In this document: in pieces, positions 48,582 through 60,500 of the stretch
Position numbering within the stretch: position 1 is the first letter of the stretch
How the letters are laid out: every line of letters starts with the position of its first letter
From: Adiantum capillus-veneris
Taxonomy: Eukaryota > Streptophyta > Polypodiopsida > Polypodiales > Pteridaceae
Length of the DNA stretch: 64,000 bases
Direction: 5' to 3'
Assembly: GCA_014529385.2 (NCBI GenBank)
Contig: CM043943.1
Span: forward strand, 159,298,247 to 159,362,246
Made by a program: the position numbers and the translations under genes
Notes under the pieces: generated by a model
What the model was told of the DNA's origin: nothing
Databases searched by the model: none
Seen by the model: the letters and a program-made list of their open reading frames with translations, nothing else

Positions 48582-51500
48582 ACCCACGTAGTTTTAGATT
48601 GTAGTAGTAGTAGTAGTATTTTGTTCCACTTCTAGTTCTTTTCTAGTTCTTTTGTACCCAGACATGGTATTAGATTCACTATTTTGTAACTGATTGGTCT
48701 CATAGGTCATTTTGGCCTTTTGAAGACGTTAATATAACATTTCATTTCATTTCATTTCTCTCTCTCTCTCTCCCCCCTTTTTTTCTTAGTGGCTGCTTGG
48801 AAATGGAAAGTTTGGACATCATGAAGGAGAAGAATGCAGAAAAAGTGGGCGTTCCTCATTGAGGAACCATTTATGGAGACCCAACAAGGCCCCTCCGGCC
48901 CCCCTTTTCGCTTCTACACTTGGTATTCGTCTTTCCTCAGACACCTTACATGTCATTCAAGAATCTACTATGGAGCTTGGAGTCTTGTTCTTTGGCCTGC
49001 AAAATGGTGGGAAGCATATGTTCTGCTAGGCTAATGAAGGACTCACGCTTCTCTATTGTATGTCAATTTCAAGATTGTGAATGTCTCCCCTATCGGGAGA
49101 GGGTTCTCCAGAGTGCAATTTGCATCTACAGATCAAGCCTTGGAGGTCTTAGCACAGAGCCCTATGGACTTTCATTTTGCTATAGGTTTTCTCGCCAGAT
49201 GGACACAAGGGATGGATCTTGATGGACTTCATGGTGGAATCCCAGTTACAGCTAGATTTCCAAATCCTCTTCCACAATATGGTCCACATGTAAATGAAAT
49301 TGGGAGATGTATGGGCGTTGTGGTTGGCGATGTTGTGAGTCCCAAAGATGAGGATCACACAATCTCCAATAGGATGGTTCTTTACTAATCCTTCGCAAAG
49401 AATCCTCCCCAATTTAATTCTCTCCTGACCATCCATGAGGGAAAATCTTACAAAGAGTATTCTTCATTGGTCTTCATGGCCATTTCTTTATTTGTGGCAG
49501 GAAGGACCATGGTGCTGCAGTTTGTACCCGTCGCAGAATATCTTCTGATAAGACACAGCACACATTAGAACAAGAGGCACTTCATGCAGATGAGGGATTG
49601 GAAGATGTTAGTGTAAGGAAAAGAAGTGAAGCACAAAAACCCAAACGGCAAGCTCAGGGGATAGAGGCTCCAAAGCTTGTGTAGAGATGCAAAGTTCCTG
49701 TTTCTCTTCCTGTAGCAGGGCTACAATGTCACTTGCACAAGACAGGCAGTTACTTATAGTTGGTCTGAAGTTCACATTGGACGGACTCTCTCCTAGGCAG
49801 TGACACATGGCAGTGATGCGGGTGGTGGTCTAGTGGATATTGTAAGGTGCAACCGAGGTGAATGTTGAACTTTGCTCAAGATGAGTGCTCCGAACTGTGC
49901 TAAAGGGTACCTTTTACTTATGGAAGGGAGAGCCTTCCGTTCCTTTAGTGAGAGAGTGCAATGGACACAAACAAAGTTAATGGACACTGTGAATGAAGGT
50001 GCATGAGACTGAGAGATAGAGAGAGAAGAGAATACGACATTGTTCTACTATTGATTGCACAAGACAGGCAGTTACTTATAGTTGGTCTGAAGTTCACATT
50101 GGACGGACTCTCTCCTAGGCAGTGACATGTGGCAGTGATGCGGGTGGTGGTCTAGTGGATATTGTAAGGTGCAGCGGAGGTGAATGTTGAACTTTGCTCA
50201 AGATGAGTGCTCCGAACTATGCTAAAGGGTTCCTTTTACTTACGGAAGGGAGAGCATTCCGTTCCTTTAGTGAGAGAGTACAATGGACACAAACAAAGTG
50301 AATGGACACTGTAAATCAAGGTGCATGAGATTGAGAGATAGAGAGAGAAGAGAATACGACACCGGGAAGATGTCAAACCCTCCTCCAAGGGCCCCACTCT
50401 CGATGGGGAGAGTGGTCTACTATTGACTGCACAAGACACGCAGTTACTTATAGTTGGTCTAAAGTTCACATTGGACGGACTCTCTCCTAGGCAGTGACAC
50501 GTGGCAGTGATGCGGGTGGTGGTCTAGTGGATATTGTAAGGTGCAGCGGAAGTGAATGTTGAACTTTGCTCAAGCTGAGTGCTCCGAACTGTGCTCGAGG
50601 GTTCCTTTTACTTACGGAAGGGAGAGCCTTCCGTTCCTTTATTGAGAGAGTGCAATGGACACAAACAAAGTTAATGGAAACTGTGAATGAAGGTGCATGA
50701 GACTGAGAGATAGAGAGAGAAGAGAATACCCTTCTCCAAGGGCCTTCTCCAAACCCTTCTCCAAGGGCCCCACTCTCGATGGCGAGAGTGGTCTACTATT
50801 GATTGCACAATCTGGTACAATATGCTGATGCAAATGTAAGTGATGCTATGTTGAGGCCGACGGTGGTGCCGACGATGACGAGACTAGGGCTGCAAACTGA
50901 ATGCTTGGGAATGCTTGCGAATCTGCAACTGTCGACGATGGTGGGGCTGATCTTCTACTGTTCATGCTACTTGAAACGCTGATGTGATGCTGCTGAAAAG
51001 CTGATGTCATGCTCTCTAAAAACGCTGACGTCATGCTGTCTAAAAACGCTGAATCCGCTAAGCTTCAATCGCTGAATTTGCATGTGCAAAAACGCTCGTG
51101 ATAAGGCTGGAAAACGCCAGGACTATGGGCTGAATTCGCTGCGATAGCAGGGCTGAAAACGCTGGCCGGATGTGAGGGGAAACGCCAAGACTTCAAGGCT
51201 GAAATCGCCAGGCTGAGGGGCTGAAAATGCTGAAAAACGCCAGGTGATCTATGGGAAAACGCTGGCTTTTCTGTGGTCTCGGTTCTTGTTGAGAAGATGC
51301 TCCAGAGGGTCTGCTGCACGGGGTGCCTGTGCTCTCCTTCCTACTTCTGCCAGAAATGCCTAGCACTAGGTTTGCTTATATATTATCTTAGCAAAATTGC
51401 CCTACCTAGTTCCCAACAAAAGTCACTCAATAAATAAGTGAAAAATGTCAAAAATAGGGAAAATAAGTTTAATGCACTGAAAATTCCCCTGATAGATTCT

Positions 51501-54500
51501 GATGGTAATGCTGATGATCATGCTGTGTGCAACTGGAGGATATGCATATAATCTAAGTGTCTAGACATGCACGGTCTACGAACAGACTCACAAAAGTGCC
51601 AGATCACTTCCTATCCTAGACTGACTTGACTGAACTGAACCCTGGTCATGCTGTAGCTTGTCCACGGACACACAGGGTTGGATGTGTCACGTGATATCCC
51701 CTCCTTTTCAAAGTGAGGTACTGGTACCAAACTGTATGGCGTCGAGGAGATTGCCAATAACATCCGGAATCCTGAAAAGGACTCTTCGCCGGCCCACTCT
51801 GATGCGTGGGTCATGCGATACTTGAACTTCATAAAGGTCTGCAACGCCTGCTTGTTTGGGCTGTGTCAAAAGCGACAAAGTCATATGAGTCTCCTTCAAT
51901 GCTTCAACTTCGTCTAGAGTCATGTGTCTACCTTTGTCAGAATCTCCGAAGCTGAAAATTCCTAAAACCACTTTCAACACAAAAACATGAACATACCCAT
52001 TCCATGTAAAGTGACTGTAAAAAAAACTATTCTTCCTAAAAGATTGTGCATGCAATGTCGATGATCAAAGTGACGGAGTGCCAAACCGTTCATCAAACAC
52101 ACGCAAACAATGGGGTCGAATCTTGTCTTTGTGATCTAAATCAATCAACTGTGGCAAATCATAATGGAAATGCCGATGCTTGATGCTCAATCCTTCTTGT
52201 GCTCTTTCTACGATTGTGTCACGCCAAGGAAGAGACATTGAATGTGACTTCCTTGATTGCAAACATTTCAGCTTTCTATGAACAATCCGCATACATCTAT
52301 GCTCATTCATGAGTGAAACGTGCTCAACGTACAATATGTCATGCCTAGGACAAGGGATCACATAAAGACGCTGACTAAATACAAGAAACGACCACGACTG
52401 AAACACTCCTACAATGCGTGCTGACTAATCATGCGAGCACATAGTACTTTCTGTGGGGGTTCCTTGGACCTAGGCTCGAGAGCCAAGATTGGTTCTTCCT
52501 GAGGGGATTCTTTCTAAGAGGGTTCTTTGGACCTCGACTCGAGAGCCAAGATCGGTTCTTCGTGATTGATCGAATCTGAAACGAGGTTAGCTTCACTAGA
52601 GAAAGGATCAACTAACATGTCATCCTTGTGAACAATCACATCATCTTTATCTTGCAAATCATCATGCTTGTGAGGAATCACATCTTGATCATCATGCTTG
52701 TCCTTCTCATCCGAATCATCATGCTCATCAATATTATGCAATTCATCATGCAAATCATGTGTATCGTGCTTTGGAGAAGAAGAGACTGAGAGAGTCTCCT
52801 TTTCCCGAATCTCTTGCATCTGTGCCTACACTTGAGAAAAGAGTCGCAACAAGGCGGCTTTCCTTTCGTTGTGCTCACGCTCTATGGCTGCCATTCTTTC
52901 TTCGTTTTCACGAGCTATGGCTGCCATTCTTTCTTCGTGTTCGCGGGCTATTTCTGCATTTCTTTCTTGGTGTTTGCGCTCCATTTCGGCTCTTCTTTCT
53001 TTGTGCTTGCGATCCATTTCTGCTTTTCTTTCTGCTCTGCTTTCTTCGCGTTCTAGATTCCTGTCCATAAACAACTGCTTCAACTCCTCCATAGGAGTTA
53101 GTGCAATCCTTGGCGTAGATGGGGAAGGGGGAGGGTCGGAAAAACCTCCTGGTGGGAAAAGTTCTTTTTCACCTCTCTCATGCTCATCACCTCCAAGCGA
53201 AGTATCCATTCCGCTTTGAGTGATGACCATCCACTGAAGTCGTGGGTTCTTGTGGGTTATTGTGGTCTTGGGTTCTTAAGTTCACGAGGAACTTGGGTTC
53301 TTGGGGGTCTTGGGTTCTTGCGATGCTTGAGTTTCCTTCTTTTGCTTGCAATCTGTGTTAGAGAAGGATCTTCTCTTCACCCGAGTTCTGCTCTTTTCTG
53401 CGGGCGTAGCCCTTGGCGGCCTTGCGCTTACACCAAGGTTGCTTTTTTCCACCTCACCTCGATTGGCCGGCCGCTAAGTGCACGGTCCGCTCTCAATGAG
53501 TGAAAAGAGGCACAAGGGGAGGCTGGACAAGCCCTTCTTTCATGGGTTTCCTGTCACTCTTCAAAAACACGATTAGGAATCGACACGCCCAAGAGGTCTT
53601 CGGTTACGTGCGACCGCAACAAGCAAAAAAAAAATTATGTGGTTCTTTCCTTGAGTGATACAGAACACTGTCAAAGCTATGATACAAATGTAAGGTGCAG
53701 CGGAAGTGAATCTTGAACCTTGCTCAAGCTGAGAGCTCCAAAGTGTGCTCGAGGGTTCCTTTTACTTACGGAAGGGAGAGCCTTCCGTTCCTTTATTGAG
53801 AGAGTGCAATGGACACAAACAAAGTTAATGGACACTATGAATGAAGGTGCATGATACTGAGAGATAGAGAGAGAAAAGAATACGACACCGGGTAGTTGTC
53901 AAACCCTCCTCTAAGGGCCCGACTCTCGATGGCGAGAGTGGTCTACTATTGATTGCACAATCTGGTACAATATGCTGATGCAAATCTAAGTGATGCTATG
54001 TCGAGGCCGACGGTGGTGCCGACGATGACGAGACTAGGGCTGAAAACTGAATGCTTGGGAATGCTTGCAAATCTGCAACTGTCGACGATGACGGGGCTGA
54101 TCTGCTACTGTTCATGCTACTTGAAACGTTGATGTCATGCTGCTGAAAACGCTGATGTCATGCTGTCTAAAAGCGCTGAATCTGCTAGGCTTCAATCGCT
54201 GAATTTGCATGTGCAAAAATGCTCGATAAAAATGCAAGGACTATGGGCTGAATTCACGGCGATAGCAGGGCTGAAAACGCTGGCCTGGCTGAGTCTGCAA
54301 GTGATGAAAACGCTGGCCTGATGTGAGGGGAAACGCCAAGTCTTCAAGGATGAAATCGCCAGGCTGAGGGATTGAAAATGCTGAAAAACGCTAGGTGATC
54401 TTTGGTGAAAACACTAGCTTTTCTATGGTCTCGGTTCTTGTTGAGAAGATGCTCCAGAGGGCCTGTTGCACGGGGTGCCTGTGCTCTCCTTCTTGCTTCT

Positions 54501-57500
54501 ACCAGAAATGCCTAGCACTAGGTTTTGCTTATAAATTATCTTAGCAAACTTGCCCTACCTGGTTCCCAACAAAAGTCACTTAATAAATAAGTGAAAAATG
54601 TCAAAAATAGGGAAAATAGGTTTAATGCACTGAAAAATTCCCCTGATGCATTCTGATGGATTCTGATGGTAATGCTGATGATCATGCTGTGTGCAACCGG
54701 AGGATATGCATCTAATCTAAGTGTCTAGACATGCACGGTCTACGAACAGACTCATAAAAGTGCCAGATCACTTCCTATCCTAGACTGACTTGACTGAACT
54801 GAACCCTGGTCATGCTGTAGCTTGTCCACGGACACATAGGGTTGGATGTGTCACGTGACAGATACTCTGGCCAGATCACCACCAACACAATTTGGAGATA
54901 GACTTAGCTGGACTCATATATTTTGCTACCCGTTGGTGGCTCTTTACGATTGTATATATGTGTGATTGGTTCTAGTCGACGAGGCATCATCTACTTTCTG
55001 TGGTCTAGCGTCTTGAGTCTAGTGTCTTGTGTCCAGCACCGCACACCTGCACTCTCCCTGCACATTGAAGCCTCGACACCCCCATTGTACTTGTGATACC
55101 TCGATACCGTGGCCAGATCACCATCACCACTGTTTGGAGATAGACTTAGCTAGACTCGGATATTTTGCTAGCCGTTGGTGGCTCTTTATGATTGTATATA
55201 TGTATGATTGGTTCAAGTCGTCGGGGCATCATCTACTTTCTGTGGTATAGCGTCTTGAGTCTGGGGTCTTGTGTCCAGCACCGCACATCTGCACTCTCCC
55301 TGCCCATTGGAGCCTCGACACCCCCGTTGTACCTAGCCTTGGATCTGAGGGTGCTATGAGTTAGTCGAGTTCCATTGTGTTTGGAGTCTATTGTTTTGTC
55401 TTTGTGTTGCTCGCTCCATTGTTGTGTTGTGTTATCTTTCTATTGGAGTGAGTTGTTGTGTTGTGTTATCTTTTAGTTGGAGTGAGGTTTCACACATTGA
55501 GGAGCACCCCACTGTAGAGAGCACAACACACTTTTCCTGCTGCACTTCCCTCTTCAAATACTTCTTCGACATCTCTGCATGATCCACAACCTGATCCTCA
55601 AGGCACTGATTTGGACATCAACAGCAGTTCTAAAGGCATAAATTCAGCTTACAAGCGGCATTTACCTGCTTTGGCAGAAATTGCTAAGAAGTCTGCTAAG
55701 CAGAAGATTTTGAAGACCTCCAAGTCTAAGAGGTCGTCTAGACTTGATCCCCATTCCTAGCCTTGATTTGAGGCAATCTTGTACTTTGGATTGCCCTACA
55801 ACTTTTATCTTTTGGTGATATCATTTATGATTGATTCTCTGTTGTATTACTTTGACGTAATTTTACCTTAGGGTTTGTGCCCCTTGAGGTGACTTTTTAA
55901 TGGAAAGATTTTCTTTTCTAGAAGAAGAAAAAAACTCAGCCAAAAAGATGACACCACCAAAAACGTGCATTGGGAAACAAAAACAGTCAAATTAAGACTT
56001 TTCAAGAGTTCTAGAACTAGATTAAAACGGGTAATGCAAACAAAAGAGACGGGATTGAAAGCAAAAACACACCAAATGCCTAAGTATCTAGTTATCATAA
56101 GAACAAGACATTTCTGTATCTAAAACGCCATCAAACCAGCACAGAACTCATGCCAAGCCAAAATTAATGCATTAACTATGTGGTTCCTTGCCTTTTTCAT
56201 TCACTATGCTGAAGGACCCACATGTTTTCTGTCACGAATGATTGCAGCACTAACCTATGTGTCTTCTTGCAAGAAAAACAAAACCAGCACCTTAAGAAAA
56301 TTAACAGCTTGCTTACCAATCGCCAATGCCACTGGACTTATATTGTGCCGATGAGCTATTTCTACATAAGCCTGCATCCCAAATGGAAAGATAAAACAAA
56401 TGCCATGCCTTCCAAACGGTTTCGGGACTTTGCTACAATCAAACTCTTGTGCAGATCTGTACACGAAACTGGAAATACAACCTTAACAGCAGGCATGACA
56501 TTAGGCTTTGTGAGATTGTACCGGCACTCTGCTTCAGCATATTGTCCTGTTGAACACCAATGCAAGTCCAAACTTACCGCCTAGATAAAAAGTTTATGGA
56601 GACAAATTGAAAAAGTATTCTCACAGGAATCTGGCATACCTCTATAAAGGTTGAGCCTAGCATTAGATGGGCCTCCATCTTTCCCACAATATTTCCCAGA
56701 CAAAAGTCCCATAGCTAGCGGACTGTAAGCAAGTAATGATACCCTGTACATTGTCATGTGATCAGCGTGTGCTATGTCAACGCAAAGAAACAATAACTCA
56801 GTGCCATCTGTTTAGTACTCCCCTCCATACTCAAAATTTGGAGCAAAAAGCTACTTAGATTGATAAGTTTGGATACCCAAGCATCAGCACCTACCTATTT
56901 CTTATTTAGGTAGAAATTTCTTCAAGGGCGACGAAGATCTATTTTTTGCCATATATATATACCTTCAAACAGTCAGAAAATTCTGAACTTACAAATTATA
57001 AAAGAGGCCAAAACACTTACACAAGACAGAAAAGCAAGGTACAAAGAAAAAGGATATAGAGGAAAAAATAATTCACTGAAAGGCGAGTGTTACGACTGTG
57101 GTGGGATAGGGCACACTTTTTGTGAGCGTACAAAGAATAGCAATAACCATGGAAACAACAATGAAGCAACCACCTTCCACTACCAGCTCAAATAGCAACA
57201 AACTTCATCTTCCATTCGCATTGATTTCTGATTGTTTCCAACCCATGATCCTTCTAGTAACTTGCAGAGCTTGGGTAAAGTACGAGATTAAGAGGCTCTT
57301 AAGAAATCATCTTCTTTGATGCGTACAAAACTTCTCGGAAATTGGGAATACATGAATATGCAAAAGGCAACTCTAGCATGGTCGAGAAGTGCTCATTGTA
57401 ATGCAACGGCTTTGGAGAAAGAGGCCATCTAGGTGAGATCCATGTCCCTTTGATGTAGAGCTACCATAGTTCATGTCTAAGTATTGTGTTCCTCTCATCG

Positions 57501-60500
57501 TGTGAGAGATGGATGAAGGGTGAGTCCAGGTCATACTATTAAGGGTGGTAATCTATCCATGTCTAGTCCATGTGCTCCGAACCACTCTCTCACTTGCGAG
57601 TACCAAGACTCATGCTCGCTTGACTCTAAAATCTGCCTGGAGGCCTCAAAGGCTTTGCATGTGAGTCTATCTGATGGCATCTCTCTCCTTCTCTGAATGA
57701 GGCAAACTGTCTAGAAAATAGCCTTGACTAGCATGGGTGGAGTGGTTAATAATGTCGTGTGATAATGAGGGCTTTGATTCAAAGATCAAAACAATGTCAT
57801 CAACATAAAACAATATGTGCAGGGGTACCTCCACGGTTTGCACCCTCGCCACCAGCTCACAATCTGTAATCTGAGATCTCAATATAGATCTCAAAGAGGG
57901 TGGCGGAGAGCAGGCATCCTTGCTTCACATCAATGGTGCTAGTAATAGGGTCTGATAAGCCTCCCCGTACTCTCCCCGTCAGCCGCTCATATAAAGCATA
58001 TATAGCCCAAGTCATCTGTGAAAGTGCACCCAAGCTCTGAATACGTTTGAAAGAGCCTCACACAGAACTGTATCAAATGCCCCATCAATGAGGCAATGCA
58101 GAACGAAGATGTGATCTATAGTACAAAAGGCTCGTTTGAAACCTACCTGGCCAAGGGCTCCAAGTCCCTCCCTCTTTGCATATGAGTTGAGCTCCTCCTC
58201 AAGTACTGCTCTGTAGAGTTTGGCCATGGTGTGGCCATCATGATGGTTCTGTAATTCCTTGGGTCCATTGCAAGCCAAACTTGTGGATAGGCACAATAGA
58301 GTGTCTAGTCCACTCCCTGGGAAACCCTCCGTCGATGAAGATGTGTGCAATCAACGGGGCAATGGTGTCGGCTATGTAAATGAGGTGCTCATTGTGTAGT
58401 CCTATGTGGTTAGTAGATCTCTAGTGTTGTAGTCAACGTATGGCTCTCTTCAAAGACAAATCCATCCAAGGAGGCCGGCAAGTCATTACGTAGGCCAAGT
58501 AGAGGAGACGATTCCAACAATCCAATCACTCAAAAGCTCACTTTCAATAAGTATGATGGTATCATGGTAAGATGGATGCAACTTTAATTTACTCTTGGTT
58601 GTATCAATCTAACACTTTGCTACTACCAAGAAAAGCATTGCCATGTATCTGTCAGGCGATGCCATTAATTGGTATCAAGCCTGGCAAGACGCATAGTTGG
58701 CAACTTGGCAGAGCATCTTGAGCATGCCATGGAAGGTGAACCACTATCTTACAGTTGGGTTGACTTCCAAGACAAGCTCAAGGCTCATTTTATGCCACCG
58801 CAGTACCTTGATTGGTTGGAAGAGGATTGGCAAGGCCTCAAGAAAAAATGGGACTCCCGTTGTGTCCTTTTCTACTTAAGCAAGAACTGAAGCACAACTA
58901 AGGTAAGCCGAAGGAGAACAAGTCAAGTATCCCGCAAAACCCTCAGAACCAACTCAATGGTAAGAACCACAGTACCTCTTCTTCTCGATCTTCCGCTACA
59001 CTTAGAGCATAGAACTCTTCACCTAATAGTAATAATAAAGGAAAGGCTAAAACCCCGAAGTTGACACATGATGAAAAATCTCCTCAAGGAATAGGAGAAG
59101 GTTGGTGAAGCCTAGAAGAACGAACTGAGTATGGAAAAGAACGATGTCTTAAGTGTCACACTAAAGGTCACATGAAAAGAGATTGTCCTAAGAAAGAACC
59201 CACATCTTCTATCATAAATGAGCCAAATAAAGCATCCCAAGTTTCTAATGATCATCTAGATGAGTCTCTCAAGGAGTGTTATGGACATATAAATGGTCAG
59301 CGCATTGTGATCTTGTTTGATCTTGGTAGTATGCATGATGTGATTAGTGATTCTCTTGTGAAGAGTGCACATTTAGAGGCTATTCCGGTGGATCCCATTG
59401 TGGTCTCTAGATTTGCTCCAGGCATGCACTCCTCAATTACACATGAATGTTATAAAGTAACGGTCTCCGTTCATGACATAGGTTTTCATTGTAAGTTTGT
59501 GGTGGTTTCTCCTCTCTCTGGATGTGATATGATTTTTGAGTTACTTGATCAACTACATGGAACCTCTATTTTCAGAAAGGTTGACAGGCTAATATCAATC
59601 CGAAAGCCAACCCAATTGCAGATATGTTCGGTTGCGAAGGACAGATCTTGGCTCTCGAGTCGAGGTCCAAAATACCCATTCAAGAAGTATCTCTTGATAG
59701 CACGAAAAGTCAATATGCAAATGTTTGAGTCTCTCATTTGTGACGGTCTCTTGTATTTTCGTCACCATCTTTGTGTATTGCCTTCTCATAGGAAAGCCAT
59801 ATTGCACAATGCACATGATTCACTCACGGAGCACAGAAAAATGAATATCATGATTGCATTCAAGGAAAACACAATGTTTCACCATTCTAGATCATGTAAA
59901 TAAGTCTTGCAAGTTGCTTCCTTAGCAAGACACAATCATAGCCCAAGCATTAGCACATTTCTCCATCAAGCATTGTATTCTCTCTCTAGTTTGCTTAAAT
60001 CAATTGTTTCAAGTAGAAAAGTCAAGTTTAGATCACATTTTTGGCAAGCATTCTCCGAAAAGTTTGGCACTCTGTGACATTTTTCATCTACATTCCATCC
60101 ACAGTCTATTAAGAAGCATAGTCCACTTCAAGTCATTAAAAAAAAAAAAGATGGGTCTATGAAAATGTGGTTGCCTGTCTCATGGTCAATGCACACTATT
60201 TTCCATATTTTCTGGTTAACGTTGTTTCATGGAGATCCCCCATAGAGATTCTTGAAGAGAACGCATAGAAAAAGTTGAAAATGTGGAGCCACAACAATTT
60301 TTCTTGCATCACTTTTAGTGCAGCTCAAAGAAACAAGCGTTGCACTCCTTTTCGAAGTTTAAGTATCACGACACCTACGTAGCAAAGTGGGTCAACGAAG
60401 ATTTCTTCACAGATTCCCCAACGTTGTTGACAGACTACCCGAAAGCCATGCAACTTGGTACCAGTACCTCAACTTGAAAAGGAGGGGATGTCACCTACAT

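Larger units (their letters stand above)
50535..54860 (-). mobile_element. Element K: LTR element inside M, same superfamily as A
   Basis: LTRs 50535-51696 (3') and 53689-54860 (5'), TGTCACGTGAC...CCTTACA on the minus strand. Flanks GATAT and GATAC. The primer site resembles TTGTATCATAGC at 53674-53688 and the polypurine tract AAAAGGAGGGGA adjoins the 3' LTR. The internal region (~2 kb) has a coiled-coil ORF and decayed sequence but no recognisable protease or RT. Confidence 0.83.
49711..55544 (+). mobile_element. Solo LTR M (Ty3 B/D family) containing element K
   Basis: TGTAGCAGGGCTACAATG...TGCTGCA with target duplication CTTCC at 49706-49710 and 55545-55549. No internal region, so it is a solo LTR left by LTR-LTR recombination. 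It is split after GGATAT at 50534 by K and enlarged by tandem duplications on both sides. Confidence 0.82.
49030..55758 (+). pseudogene. L1 ORF1 protein (RNA-binding, DUF4283-like), interrupted
   Basis: The frame 49056-49388 encodes IGRGFSRVQFASTDQALEVL, FLARWTQGMDL, PVTARFPNPLPQYGPHVNEI and GRCMGVVVG, the RRM-like fold of plant L1 ORF1. A degraded knuckle (FFICGRKDHGAAVC, first Cys replaced) follows near 49475. After M, coding resumes with SSNTSSTSLHDPQPDPQGTD and ends KTSKSKRSSRLDPHS and TAG at 55756-55758. Frameshifts near 49000 and 49390 make it a pseudogene. Confidence 0.68.
48790..55930 (+). mobile_element. ORF1-only L1, split by solo LTR M
   Basis: ORF1 runs 48802-49710 and resumes at 55550-55758, followed by a short 3' region with TTTTTAATGGAAAGATTTTC (close to the L1 tail at 22218) and an A-rich end. 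No ORF2 is present between the ORF1 stop and the tail. Confidence 0.68.
26025..56316 (-). other. 30.3-kb last intron of the reductase gene
   Basis: Donor GTAAGC at the 56316 end and acceptor TGTGCAG at the 26025 end. It holds LINE-L ends, Ty3 pieces D/E/J, chromovirus F, gag-protease element H, an ORF1-only L1, solo LTR M and element K. Roughly 26025-26600 and 55930-56316 look like original intron. Confidence 0.88.

Noticed and set aside
52759-53219. Plus-strand Phe/Ser-rich frames as membrane proteins
   Set aside because: They are antisense to the repeated Arg/Glu-rich coiled-coil frame of element K, which produces hydrophobic complements.
55868-56098. Minus-strand frame next to the 56317 exon as an extra reductase exon
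   Set aside because: No reductase similarity, and the 56317 exon already joins in frame to the final exon at 26024.
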